This document shows, piece after piece, positions 9,087 to 17,534 of a DNA stretch of 64,000 nt. The stretch comes from Streptomyces sp. NBC_00285. Its GTDB lineage: Bacteria; Actinomycetota; Actinomycetes; Streptomycetales; Streptomycetaceae. Where the stretch lies: the NCBI RefSeq assembly GCF_036174265.1, contig NZ_CP108055.1, forward strand, positions 620,001 to 684,000, read 5' to 3'. Each line of letters opens with the position of its first letter. Positions within the stretch are counted from its first letter, which is position 1. The notes under the pieces were generated by a model, which was given only the letters and a program-made list of their open reading frames with translations, made no database searches and was not told the origin of the DNA. The position numbers and the translations under genes are program-made.

Positions 9087-10814
9087 TCACGTCGCGCTGG
9101 GTACCCGCACGGTGAGAAGAGCCACGTCGTCGTCGTTGGCGGCCTGCCGGACCCGGCGCAGCAGCTGGTCGGTGAAGGACGTCAGCGGCCGGTGGGCGAG
9201 GGCGGCCGCGTGTCTGAGCAGACGATCCAGGCCTTCGTCGAGGGTGTGGCCGGGTGCCTCGATCAGACCGTCGGTGTACAGCAGCAGGGTGGATCCGGGC
9301 GGCAGCAGTACGGTCGCGTCGGTGCGGGGGGTGCGGACTCCGGTTCCCAGGAGGATGCCGTGACCGTCGGTCAGATAGTGGGCCAGACCGTCGTGACTGA
9401 TCAGCAGCGGTGGCGGGTGACCGGCGTTCGTCCAGGTCAGTGCCCGATGGCCGTCGGGCCGCTCCTCGACGCGGGCGAAGATCATGGTGGCCATGGTGAC
9501 GTCGGTGATGTGCATGACCGCCTCGTCGAGCCGCTCGACGATCCGGCTCGGCGGCTCCTGGTGGGCCCAGGCGTAGGCGCGGAGCATGTTGCGCAGCTGG
9601 GCCATGCCGGCCGCAGCCTCCAGGTCGTGGCCGACGACGTCTCCGACCGCCAGTGCGGTGGCGCCGTCCGACAGGGAGAAGGCGTCGTACCAGTCGCCGC
9701 CGACCTGTGAGGCGTCGGGGGCGGGCAGGTAGCGGGCCGTCATCTGCAGTCCGGGCACCCGCGGCATCTGGGGCAGCAGGTGGTTCTGCATGGTTTCGGC
9801 GACCTTGCGCTGACGCTGGTAGAGGCGCGCGTTGTCCAGGGCCAGGCCGGCCCGGCGGGCGATGTCCTCGATCAGCGGCAGGTCGTCGGGAGTGAAGTCC
9901 GCCGGTTCCTTGGCGCGGCCGAGGGTCAGCGCTCCCAGGACTTCGCGGGTGCTGCGGATGGGAGCGATGGCGGCGGAGCGGATACCGGTGGCCTCGAACA
10001 GCCGGCGCTGTTCGACCGCGATGCCGGAATCCGGCTCGGGCTGGTAGGTCTGCGGGCCGGCCAGGGCGGAGGCGACCCCGCGCAGGGCCCTGGACAGGGG
10101 CATCTGCGAGTCCTCGGGGACCGGCGGCATCGGTCCCTGCAGATCCTCGCGGTGCACCACGCCGTCGCCCTCCGCGTGGACGACGGCGGTACGCCACACC
10201 TCGTCCCGTTCGGTGATCAGGTCGATGACGGCCCAGTCCGCCAGCCGGGGCACCACCAGGGCCACCAGCCGGCGCAGCGCCTCCTCCACGTCGAGCGTGG
10301 ACGTCAGCCGCGTGGTGGTCTCGGCGAGCAGCGCGAGCCGTTCGAGCTCGGTCAGGGTTCCTGCCGTCGCCGCCGCGGTCGCCGTGGGCCGGCCGGCCTC
10401 AGGCGGTCCCTGGGCGTGGACGAGCACGAGGGTGCCGCTTTCCTCGCCGCCGATGCCGTACGGGGTGATCAGCCACGAGACCAGCAGCAGTGTGCCGTCC
10501 CCGCACTCGAAGTACTCCCCCTCGCCCTGGGCGGTGCGTCCGGCGTGGAAGGGCCGGCGCATGCCGCACCGGCTCCGCGACAGGGGGTGGCCGTGGGCGT
10601 CGCGGTGCAGCAGGTCGTGCGCGTCGCGGCCCAGAAGGCTTTCGGCGGTCCGGGCCAGCAGCTGTTCGGCGTGGGCGTTGACCGCGATGATGCGGCCCTC
10701 CTCGTCCACGACGTAGGCAGCGGTCCCGACGGCTTCCAGCGCCCTGGTCAGCCCCGTGGCGGGTGTCGCCGGGGATCCTGTCCCCGCGGTCCCCGTGTCC
10801 TTGGACCCTGCCAT
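9087..10814 (-). CDS. PAS-GAF-SpoIIE (PP2C-type) phosphatase
   Basis: 575 residues; the ATG at 10814 has GGAGAGGA just upstream. Domain order is PAS (about 25-140, AYVVDEEGRIIAVN), GAF (about 170-340, ending LALDNARLY) and SpoIIE/PP2C (about 360-575). The phosphatase metal-binding motifs VGGDWYDAF and VGDVVGHDLEAA and the terminal ANDDDVALLTVRV are intact. Such proteins dephosphorylate anti-sigma antagonist proteins and thereby release sigma-B-like factors in stress responses. No cognate antagonist or sigma factor gene is adjacent; an RsbW-like ATPase lies about 27 kb away at 38.1 kb. Confidence 0.9.
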   Translation of the reverse strand: MAGSKDTGTAGTGSPATPATGLTRALEAVGTAAYVVDEEGRIIAVNAHAEQLLARTAESLLGRDAHDLLHRDAHGHPLSRSRCGMRRPFHAGRTAQGEGEYFECGDGTLLLVSWLITPYGIGGEESGTLVLVHAQGPPEAGRPTATAAATAGTLTELERLALLAETTTRLTSTLDVEEALRRLVALVVPRLADWAVIDLITERDEVWRTAVVHAEGDGVVHREDLQGPMPPVPEDSQMPLSRALRGVASALAGPQTYQPEPDSGIAVEQRRLFEATGIRSAAIAPIRSTREVLGALTLGRAKEPADFTPDDLPLIEDIARRAGLALDNARLYQRQRKVAETMQNHLLPQMPRVPGLQMTARYLPAPDASQVGGDWYDAFSLSDGATALAVGDVVGHDLEAAAGMAQLRNMLRAYAWAHQEPPSRIVERLDEAVMHITDVTMATMIFARVEERPDGHRALTWTNAGHPPPLLISHDGLAHYLTDGHGILLGTGVRTPRTDATVLLPPGSTLLLYTDGLIEAPGHTLDEGLDRLLRHAAALAHRPLTSFTDQLLRRVRQAANDDDVALLTVRVPSAT

Positions 10815-11184
10815 GTCGTCCTCTCCTCGCTGGTCGGCCGCGGTCCCTGTCGGTATGCGGCACCTTCGTTCGGCGGTTCTGTCCTGTTCGGGTGCCCCGA
10901 CAGCGGTGATTCCAGCCTCGCCCTCGCGGGCGTCGACGAAACCGACCGTCACCGTCAAGATCCTCGGCCCTGCAGGTGGCGCACCCGCGCCACGCGGCCA
11001 GCTGGGTGGGTCGTGGCAGCGCTCCCGCGCGAGAGGGAGCCACGGCATCTTCAAGCGCGCCCCTGACGCTTCCGTGCGCTGGGGGCGCGTGGCCGAATTC
11101 CCTCTGATTCCACAGCACTTGGACGCGCGCTGGGTATCCGTGCAGTGACGGGTGGACGCAGGCGACATGGGGAGGGCCGGGGCT
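10815..11184. other. 370-bp divergent intergenic region
   Basis: This stretch separates the SpoIIE phosphatase from the plus-strand membrane gene. It presumably holds both promoters. A GGGTAT at about 11132 resembles a sigma-B-type -10 element, but I could not pair it with a convincing -35. No other gene is supported here. Confidence 0.4.
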
Positions 11185-11859
11185 GTGGCACGTCTGTCGC
11201 GGACGTCCGGACCTCTCCCGTCGCGCCGATCGCGCAAGCGGCACCTGGTGCGCCGGCTGCGCGCCGAGGGGCGTTACGGGCCCAGGTTCCGCGACGTGCT
11301 GCCCGCCTTCGCCGGTCTGGTGGCGGTCGTGTGCGCGGCGGTCGCCGCGCTCACCGCGGGATACCGCGCCGCCGGGGTCGTCGTCCCGGCCCTCGGGGTG
11401 GTGCTGCCGGCCTTGGTCGCCCTGGCCGGCATCCGCCGCGGGCGCCCCGGCGCCCGACGCCGTCTCGGCTACTACACCGCGGACGAGCTCCTCGAACTCG
11501 ACACTCAGGGACTCGCGTTGGCGGTGGCCCGGATGCTGCGCCGGGACGGGTGGCGGGTGCGGCTGGTACCGGCGCCGGACCGGCCGCGTCTGTGCGCCCG
11601 GGACGCGGCGGGCCGCCGGCTCCACGTCGCTTTCCGGCCGGTTGCGGAGCCCCTTCCCGACGAGGACCTGCCGCATCCCCACCCGCACCGCGGGAGCCGG
11701 GAATCGCAGCTGCGCCTGGTCGTGCATCGCGGTGTCTTCACCGCCCGCGACATCCGCTGGGCCCGGAGGGAGCGGACGATCCGCCTGCTCGACGGTTCCG
11801 CTCTCCGCCGCTGGGCGGCGGGCGTGCGTCTCAACGACCTTCTGTCGCAGGGATGGTGA
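11185..11859 (+). CDS. Membrane protein with degenerate restriction-endonuclease-like (Mrr-type) domain
   Basis: 224 residues from a GTG preceded by GGGAGGG; upstream GTG 11152 and ATG 11167 are alternatives. A basic N-terminus is followed by two membrane spans (about 38-58 and 63-80). The C-terminal half resembles the Mrr/restriction-endonuclease-like fold in outline: DTQGLALAVARMLRRDGWRVRLV, then a strand pair, then VHRGVFTARDIRWARRERTIRLLDG with LRRW after it. The catalytic D/E-x-K motif expected in the middle strand is not seen (RRLHVAFRP there), so nuclease activity is doubtful. Function unknown; the family link is a pattern-level inference. Confidence 0.5.
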   Translation: MARLSRTSGPLPSRRSRKRHLVRRLRAEGRYGPRFRDVLPAFAGLVAVVCAAVAALTAGYRAAGVVVPALGVVLPALVALAGIRRGRPGARRRLGYYTADELLELDTQGLALAVARMLRRDGWRVRLVPAPDRPRLCARDAAGRRLHVAFRPVAEPLPDEDLPHPHPHRGSRESQLRLVVHRGVFTARDIRWARRERTIRLLDGSALRRWAAGVRLNDLLSQGW

Positions 11860-11916
11860 CGGGCCGTCAATGTCCCCGCTACGCGACGGAACGCCTCCGG
11901 GGTCGCTCCTGCTCCC

Positions 11917-12345
11917 TCAGATCCGCCCGTTCGTCCAGCGGGTGAGCGGACCGTGTGTGTGACGTCCCGCACGGCGGCCCACCGCGTAGGACGTCGCACT
12001 CAGCACTGTCAGGCCCGCACCGACGCCTGCGGCGATGAGCTTGCGCTGGGCGACCACGGTCCAGGCCGTCTTGGCGACGGCTGCGGCCTGCCCCGAGGCG
12101 GCGACGACGGTCTGACGGCCGGCCTCGACGCTCTTGGCCGCACTGTGCGCGGCCTCACTGGCGGTCCTTGCGGTACGCTCCGTCACCTTCTTGCCCGCTG
12201 ACGCGACGTCATCCGTCTTGGTGGCCGCCGCGCCCGCCGCCTTCGACGCCGGGGCGGTGGCCTTGGCCGTGGTCCGCCGGGCCTTCGATGCCGCGGCCCG
12301 CGCGGAATCTTGGTTCGTCTGCTCGTTCGATTCACTCATGGACAT
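11917..12345 (-). CDS. Ala/Lys-rich membrane-anchored hypothetical protein
   Basis: 142 residues from the ATG at 12345 (GGAGCGAG upstream; ATG at 12339 is also possible). The N-terminal ~85 residues are low-complexity and basic, rich in A, K, T and S (SKARRTTAKATAPASKAAGAAATKTDD), like histone H1 tails or amphipathic stress proteins. One hydrophobic span (about 108-128, KLIAAGVGAGLTVLSATSYAVG) precedes a short basic tail. A GTTT-N15-GGTTAC pattern just upstream resembles a sigma-B-type promoter. No enzymatic motif is seen and no function is assigned. Confidence 0.6.
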   Translation of the reverse strand: MSMSESNEQTNQDSARAAASKARRTTAKATAPASKAAGAAATKTDDVASAGKKVTERTARTASEAAHSAAKSVEAGRQTVVAASGQAAAVAKTAWTVVAQRKLIAAGVGAGLTVLSATSYAVGRRAGRHTHGPLTRWTNGRI

Positions 12346-12405
12346 CGCGTAACCGCTCGCTCCGACGGCAAACGCTTCACCGGGAGCGTTTTCGCCATAC
12401 CGCGA

Positions 12406-12440
12406 CGGCACGGCGAGGGGGCACCCCCCTCGCCGTGCCG
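12406..12440 (-). terminator. Strong rho-independent-type hairpin after the chitosanase
   Basis: A perfect 16-bp stem (12406-12421 with 12425-12440) with a 3-nt loop starts 9 bp past the chitosanase stop and would end its transcript before the downstream basic-protein gene. Confidence 0.75.
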
Positions 12441-12448
12441 GTTCCCGG

Positions 12449-13282
12449 TCAGCCGATGTGGTAGCTGTCGCCGTAGACCTTCCAGTCCAGCGGCGGGTTC
12501 AGGTCGAAATTGCCCCGGCGCAGGAAGACGCGCTGGGCGGTGTCGACGCGGCTGGTGTCACTGTGTGCCTCCTCCTGCTTCATCGCCCACACGCGGGCGT
12601 CGAGGAAGGCGTTCAGGTACGCCGTCTCGTCACCGCCCTGGGCCGGGGGCTTGGCCTGGCGCAGGGCGCGTCGACGGATGCTGCTGAAACTGGTCGCGTC
12701 GCCGCCGTCGCCGTGCATGACGATGGCGTCGTAGTAGGCGAACTGGCCGAGTGCGCGCACGCCGTCCGCCTTGCCCTGCTTGACGGCGGGGTTGAAGTAG
12801 ACGCGGTCGCGTTCGTCGTTCTGCGCCTGCTGGAACACAGCGTCCCGCGCGGCCTTGCGCCAGTCCTCGGTGAAGTGCGGGTCGAGGCCGGTGTGCGAGT
12901 CGGTGCCGTCGACGCGGCGCAGTGCCGGAAGGTACTTGGCGAGGACGTTGCCGGGCTTGCGGACGTTGTACAGCTCGACGAGGTCGAGCATGTCTCCGGT
13001 GCCGGAGCAGAAGCCGATGATGCCGGCGGTGTAGCCGCGGCCGTCACCTATGTCCTCGATGTACTGGTACTGCGCCTTCCAGTCGAGCGAGGAGTTCTCC
13101 GCGCTCGACACCAGCTTCATGGCGATCTCCTTCTTCGCGGGGTCGTCGAGGCCCGGTGCGGCCGCGGAGGCCGCTGCGGCGCGCGGCAAACTGAACATGC
13201 CGGCGCAGGTCGCCGCGCCCATCAGCGCGAGGACGGTGCGGCGGGAGGTGCGGGCGGCCGGGGGCGCTGTGTCAGGTTCCAC
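12449..13282 (-). CDS. csnA: Secreted chitosanase, GH46
   Basis: 277 residues with a Tat-type signal (RTSRRTVLALMGAATCAG), cleaved near AAAASA. It endo-hydrolyses chitosan outside the cell. The GH46 catalytic pair is present: general acid Glu62 in SSAENSSLDW and Asp80 in QYIEDIGDGRGYTAG, 18 residues apart as in the Streptomyces N174 enzyme (Glu22/Asp40, mature numbering). The GFCSGTGDML, LPALRRVDG and HGDGGDATSF blocks also match. A CsnR-like operator lies about 50 bp upstream of the start, so expression is probably repressed until chitosan oligomers are present. A strong terminator follows. Confidence 0.95.
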   Translation of the reverse strand: MEPDTAPPAARTSRRTVLALMGAATCAGMFSLPRAAAASAAAPGLDDPAKKEIAMKLVSSAENSSLDWKAQYQYIEDIGDGRGYTAGIIGFCSGTGDMLDLVELYNVRKPGNVLAKYLPALRRVDGTDSHTGLDPHFTEDWRKAARDAVFQQAQNDERDRVYFNPAVKQGKADGVRALGQFAYYDAIVMHGDGGDATSFSSIRRRALRQAKPPAQGGDETAYLNAFLDARVWAMKQEEAHSDTSRVDTAQRVFLRRGNFDLNPPLDWKVYGDSYHIG

Positions 13283-13331
13283 GGGGACTCCAAGTGGGGG
13301 TGGGGGGTGGAGAGTTGGTCCAGACCTGATT

Positions 13332-13349
13332 GTTAGGAACGTTTCCTAC
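13332..13349 (-). promoter_or_regulatory. CsnR-like operator upstream of chitosanase
   Basis: GTTAGGAACGTTTCCTAC is a near-perfect palindrome 50 bp before the chitosanase start. It matches the described operator of CsnR, the ROK-family repressor of Streptomyces chitosanase genes (AGGAAA / TTTCCT arms). The csnR gene itself is not recognised in this window. Confidence 0.75.
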
Positions 13350-13564
13350 CAGTGCACGGCGACATCAGTAACCCGGCACGCAGAAGTTCGTAGGTTCGAA
13401 CAAAGGAGTTTCAAGGGAACTGGAGTTCGACTCACTGGCTCCAGTCGTGCCCCGCGGAATGCCCGGCCCGGTCGCGGAGCTGCAGGCTTACCCTCGCGAG
13501 CGCGAGCGGGACGGCGACTCCCGGCCGCGCAGGGCAGGAGTCACCGGCAACCGGATCGCGTGTG

Positions 13565-13588
13565 CCCCGTCGGCCGATGCCGACGGGG
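13565..13588 (-). terminator. Terminator after the three-gene signalling operon
   Basis: A perfect 10-bp stem (13565-13574 with 13579-13588) with loop CGAT lies 66 bp past the receiver stop. The rest of the 371-bp gap 13283-13653 contains the CsnR-like site and no supported gene. Confidence 0.6.
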
Positions 13589-13653
13589 TCCCGGGCCTGC
13601 GCCGGTCGCGGCGGGGCCCGGTTTCGTCCTGCCCGTCGGATCGGGCGGCGACG

Positions 13654-14100
13654 TCAGAAGTGGCGTGGCAGACGGACGACCTGGACGAAGAAGTCGTCGA
13701 TCTGGCGGACCGCGGCGATGAACTGGTCCAGGTCGACCGGCTTGGTGACATAGGCGTTGGCATGGAGCCGGTAGCTGCGCAGGATGTCCTCCTCGGCCGC
13801 GGAGGTAGTGAGGACGACGACGGGGATGTGGGACAGCTCCGGGTCGGACTTGATCTTCTCCAGGACCTGACGGCCGTCGTACTTGGGGAGGTTGAGGTCG
13901 AGCAGGATGAGATCGGGCTCCGGCGCGTCGGTGTGCTCGCCCCGTCGGTAGAGGAAGTCCAGTGCCTCCTCGCCGTCCCGCACCACATGGAGCGTGTTGC
14001 CGATCTTGTTGTCCTCGAACGCCTCACGGGTCATCAGCTCGTCGCCGGGGTCGTCCTCGACCAGGAGTACGTCGATGGGGCTGGCGGCCGGGGTGCTCAT
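13654..14100 (-). CDS. Single-domain response regulator (Rcp1/CheY-like)
   Basis: 148 residues: a receiver domain and no output domain. The acidic pair is in LLVEDDPGDE, the phospho-acceptor Asp in DLILLDLNLPKYDG, the switch Thr/Ser in VVVLTTSAAEED and the conserved Lys in AYVTKPVDLDQF. The insert between strand 3 and helix 3 and the DPGDELMTREAF signature are typical of Rcp1-like receivers that pair with phytochrome-type or CHASE3 kinases. Its ATG overlaps the kinase stop (ATGA), so the two are translationally coupled. It likely shuttles phosphate or controls the kinase by protein contact. Confidence 0.9.
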   Translation of the reverse strand: MSTPAASPIDVLLVEDDPGDELMTREAFEDNKIGNTLHVVRDGEEALDFLYRRGEHTDAPEPDLILLDLNLPKYDGRQVLEKIKSDPELSHIPVVVLTTSAAEEDILRSYRLHANAYVTKPVDLDQFIAAVRQIDDFFVQVVRLPRHF

Positions 14101-15710
14101 AGAAGAACCTTCTGCTCGGTGTCGATGCCGGACGCCTCCGGGGTCTCGGGGAGGGACGGGAGGGTGAAGCACAGGCGCGTGCCGTCCGTGTGAGCGGTGT
14201 CGATCCAGATCCTGCCGCCGTGCTGTTCCACGATCTTCTTGCACAGCGCCAGGCCGATGCCGGTGCCGCCGTAGTCGTCCCGGCTGTGCAGCCGCTGGAA
14301 GATGATGAAGACCTTCTCCGTGAACTGCTCGGGAATGCCGATGCCGTTGTCCGTGACGGTCATGAGCAGGCTGTCGGTCTCGTCGGGGTCCGGGCCGCAG
14401 GTGACGGACACCTGCGAAGTACGGTCGGGGTGACGGAACTTGAGCGCGTTGCCGATCAGGTTCTGCCAGAGCATGGCCAGCAGGGTGGGGTCCCCGACGA
14501 CCTCGGGCAGCTGCTCGGGGCGCTCGACACGGGCGCCGGACTCCTCGACGGCCGTACCGAGGTTGGCGAGCGCCTTGTCCAGCGCATGGTCGAGACCGAT
14601 GGGCACCCGGGCGTCGTTGACGCGTCCGACCCGGGAGAAGGTCAGCAGGTCGTTGATGAGGACCTGCATACGGCGGGCACCGTCGACGGCGAAGTCGACG
14701 TACTGCCGGCCCCGGTCGTCGAGGAGGTCTCCGTAGCGCTTCTCCAGCAGCTGGCAGAAGGAGGCGACCTTGCGCAGCGGCTCCTGCAGATCATGTGAGG
14801 CGACGTAGGCGAACTGCTCCAGTTCCGCGTTGGACCGGCGCAACTCCACGGCCTGGGCGTCCAGATCGGCGGCCTGCCGGGTCAGTTCCTCCTCCTGTTC
14901 CTGCGAGGCGCGCAGATCCGCCACGACCCGCTTGCGCATGCCTTCGACGTCGCGGGCCACGGCGATCAGATCGGCCGGACCGCCCCCGGTGATGACGTAC
15001 GCGAAGTCGCCGCCCGCCACCCTCCTCGACGCCGTACGGAGCGCCTCCAGGGGGCGCGTCACCAGGATCCGGACCAGGACGGCGCAGGCGACTCCGGCGA
15101 GCAGGAAGACGGCCACCATGCCGCCCAGGACCGAGTCGCGCACCGTGCGTTCATGGGCAAGGTGGGACCGGCCGTCCTGCACCGCCTTCGCCAGGTTCCT
15201 GTTCTGTGTGCTCCACAGCCCGCGCAGCCGGTCGAACTCCCTCTTGCCCTGGTCGGCCTTGCGCTGGTCGAGCGGCTCGGGCGTGCCCGGGGTGACCGAG
15301 ACCGCGAGGGGTTCGGCGTAGGTGCGGCGCCACTCGGCCGCCTGGCCTTCGATAGCCCTGAGGTCCACCAGCAGTTCGGGCCGCTCACCGATGTACGCGC
15401 GCAGCCGGCCGGCCGACGTGGCCTCGCTCCGCTTGCCCTGGGTGTACGGGTCGAGGAACTGCCGGTCGGCGGTGATCGCGTAGCCGCGGATGCCGGTCTC
15501 CTGGTTGACCAGCGCCGCCTGCAGCCGGTACGCCTCCGTCTGGGCGGGCTGGACGCGCCGCAGAAGCTGATCGCTCACCTCTGCCGTCCGGCCCAGCAGG
15601 CTCGCGCCGACCACACTGCCGACCACCACCAGCAGCGTCATGGCCGCCAGCGTCAGATAGAACCAGCCCTGCACCGTCAGTCGGCGTCCGATCCACGCCG
15701 TGCGCGTCAT
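14097..15710 (-). CDS. CHASE3-HAMP sensor histidine kinase
   Basis: 537 residues from the ATG at 15710 (GTGAGG just upstream; GTG starts lie slightly further up). There are two membrane spans (about 15-40 and 190-210) around a CHASE3 extracellular domain carrying the family signature QETGIRGYAITADRQFLDPY. HAMP, a coiled coil and a HisKA domain follow with phospho-His near 307 in VASHDLQEPLRKV. The HATPase has N box NLIGNALKF and G boxes DNGIGIP and GGTGIGLALCKKI. It sits between the receiver-phosphatase gene and the single-domain receiver, forming one operon. The stimulus is unknown. Confidence 0.92.
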   Translation of the reverse strand: MTRTAWIGRRLTVQGWFYLTLAAMTLLVVVGSVVGASLLGRTAEVSDQLLRRVQPAQTEAYRLQAALVNQETGIRGYAITADRQFLDPYTQGKRSEATSAGRLRAYIGERPELLVDLRAIEGQAAEWRRTYAEPLAVSVTPGTPEPLDQRKADQGKREFDRLRGLWSTQNRNLAKAVQDGRSHLAHERTVRDSVLGGMVAVFLLAGVACAVLVRILVTRPLEALRTASRRVAGGDFAYVITGGGPADLIAVARDVEGMRKRVVADLRASQEQEEELTRQAADLDAQAVELRRSNAELEQFAYVASHDLQEPLRKVASFCQLLEKRYGDLLDDRGRQYVDFAVDGARRMQVLINDLLTFSRVGRVNDARVPIGLDHALDKALANLGTAVEESGARVERPEQLPEVVGDPTLLAMLWQNLIGNALKFRHPDRTSQVSVTCGPDPDETDSLLMTVTDNGIGIPEQFTEKVFIIFQRLHSRDDYGGTGIGLALCKKIVEQHGGRIWIDTAHTDGTRLCFTLPSLPETPEASGIDTEQKVLL

Positions 15711-15749
15711 GTGCCTCACCCTGTGCTCCGACACCACACTCCTGCTTGC

Positions 15750-16970
15750 TCAGTTCCAGTTCAGATGGATGACGGCCACATCGTCGGCCAGGCCGCCCCG
15801 CGCCTCGGCCAGGCTCTCGGCCTTCTCGATCAGCCGGTCCACGAAAGCCTCCGGCTCCAGACCGGCGCCTTCCCGGGCGAGGGCCAGCAGCCCTTCCTCA
15901 CCGAGGCGTTCCGGGCCCCGGCTCACATGCCCCTCGAACAGTCCGTCCGTGAAGAGCACCACCGACGTTCCCGTCGGCACCGGCAGCTCCGCGGTCGGCC
16001 AGCACGCGCCGCCGGGGACCATGCCCAGGGCCGGGCCGCCGGGCACCTCCACCCACGTCACGTCCGTTCCGGTGCGATGGAACAGGCCGTGGTGGCCGGC
16101 TCGCACGATGAGGGCCTGCTGCTCTCCCGGGACGGCCGCCAGACTCACCAGCGTGGCGAAGACCTCGTCACCGGCCCGTTCGGCCATCAGCAGCTCCTCC
16201 AGCCGGGCCATCTGCTCACCGCCGGTGATTCCGCTGAGTACCAGGGTGCGCCAGGCGATCCGCAGGGCGACGCCGAGAGCCGCCTCGTCGGGGCCGTGCC
16301 CGGAGACGTCGCCGATAAGTGCGTGCAGGGTGCCGTCGGCGCTCTGCACGATGTCGTAGAAGTCGCCGCCCAGCAGCGTGTGCGCACGGCCGGGCCGGTA
16401 CCGGGCCACGACCTGAACGCCCTCGGCGCGCAGCAGGGGGCGGGGCAGCAGTCCCCGCTCCAGACGGGCGTTCTCCTGGGCCTGGAGAGCGCCGGCCTGG
16501 AGGGCCACCGCAGCCTGTTCGGTCTGTTTGCGCTGGATCGCGTAGCGCACCGCGCGCCCGAACAGTTCGGGCTCCACCCTGCCCTTGACCAGGTAATCCT
16601 GTGCGCCGGTCGCGACGGCCGCGAGGCCGGTCTGTTCCTCGGCGAGTCCGGTGAGGACCACGATGGCGACCCGCTCCGCCTGTGCCTGGACCAGGGAGAC
16701 CGCCTCCAGGCCGTGGGCGTCCGGCAAGTGCAGATCGAGCAGGACGCAGTCGGGTGTCTCGGTGGTGAGCACCTCGACGGCCTCGGTCATGGACCGTACC
16801 CATCGCAGCCGCATCTTCACGGCGCCGTCGGCGACCAGCTCCTCGACGAGCATCGCATCGCCGGGATCGTCCTCCACGAGGAGAACCGACGGTTCCCAGT
16901 GCGCCCAGGCCGCTTCGACGCCGACGCCGCTCTCCGGCGCCAACTCGGCAGCCCCAGTCCCTGAGATCAC
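15750..16970 (-). CDS. Response regulator with SpoIIE/PP2C phosphatase output domain
   Basis: 406 residues from a GTG with GGGAGGA upstream. The N-terminal receiver (about 28-145) has LLVEDDPGD, phospho-Asp in DCVLLDLHLPDAHG and Lys in DYLVKGRV. A helical linker leads to a SpoIIE-type phosphatase (about 190-406) with metal motifs LLGGDFYDIV and IGDVSGHGPDEAAL and a C-terminal GGLADDVAVIHLNWN. The architecture resembles RsbP/RssB-like regulators that release anti-sigma antagonists on phosphorylation. It is the first gene of a three-gene operon with the CHASE3 kinase, which probably phosphorylates it. Confidence 0.92.
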   Translation of the reverse strand: MISGTGAAELAPESGVGVEAAWAHWEPSVLLVEDDPGDAMLVEELVADGAVKMRLRWVRSMTEAVEVLTTETPDCVLLDLHLPDAHGLEAVSLVQAQAERVAIVVLTGLAEEQTGLAAVATGAQDYLVKGRVEPELFGRAVRYAIQRKQTEQAAVALQAGALQAQENARLERGLLPRPLLRAEGVQVVARYRPGRAHTLLGGDFYDIVQSADGTLHALIGDVSGHGPDEAALGVALRIAWRTLVLSGITGGEQMARLEELLMAERAGDEVFATLVSLAAVPGEQQALIVRAGHHGLFHRTGTDVTWVEVPGGPALGMVPGGACWPTAELPVPTGTSVVLFTDGLFEGHVSRGPERLGEEGLLALAREGAGLEPEAFVDRLIEKAESLAEARGGLADDVAVIHLNWN

Positions 16971-17534
16971 TACGGTCCCGTCCTCCCCACCTCATACATG
17001 TCGTCCGCCGTAGGAGATTGCCGGAGGCAAGGTCCGGAGCTCGGGCAGAGCGACGATCCGATCGTCAACAGTCGCGCACCATCGGTGGACACGGTGTCCG
17101 CCCATGGGCGTCGGCCCCCTGGGGGCCGGCGGTCTTCACCGCATGGTCGGTTCTCCGACGAGGGCCGGGGTGGCGGGCGGGCGCCGCCCGGTGGCTCGGG
17201 CCGGACGGTCGGCAGGTGACTCGGCGCCGCGTTCCTCCCGTACGGCAATCCGGCCCGGGCCGGACCGCGGCAGCTGCCTGGCGTCCCGTGCGGGGTACCT
17301 CGTTACCGGAGGTGTCGTGCCTGTGTCCGCCGTCACCGACGTCGTCATCGTCCGCCCATCCCAAGATTCCCGTGGTCCTGGGCGCGCCTACCCGCGACCG
17401 GCGTGCCCATGCAGGGACGACTCCTGAGAACCACCCTCCACACCACGTTTCCTCCACATCTGGAACCTTCCTCCCTGCCCCGATTCCGATCGCCGTCACG
17501 GGGAACCGGACAGGAGGTCAGAAAGGAGTCCCCT
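16971..17534. other. 564-bp intergenic region, mostly without recognisable genes
   Basis: It separates the signalling operon from a small hypothetical gene. Overlapping short open frames on both strands look like composition effects. Only 17317-17427 has a plausible start signal and is listed separately. Confidence 0.4.
17317..17427 (+). CDS. Possible 36-residue small protein
   Basis: A GTG at 17317 is preceded by CCGGAGG at good spacing, and GGGTAC, a sigma-B-like -10 hexamer, lies about 23 bp further up (17293-17298). The peptide begins MPVSAVTDVVIVRPSQ and ends in PACPCRDDS. I recognise no family. It may equally be a decayed gene start or chance. Confidence 0.25.
   Translation: MPVSAVTDVVIVRPSQDSRGPGRAYPRPACPCRDDS

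Noticed and set aside
7186..9363. 725-codon plus-strand frame across the DUF4097 and DUF475 genes
   Set aside because: Spans two genuine minus-strand genes and their gap; His/Arg/Asp-rich with no domain.
15153..16964. 603-codon plus-strand frame opposite the signalling operon
   Set aside because: Shadow of the receiver-phosphatase and kinase genes.
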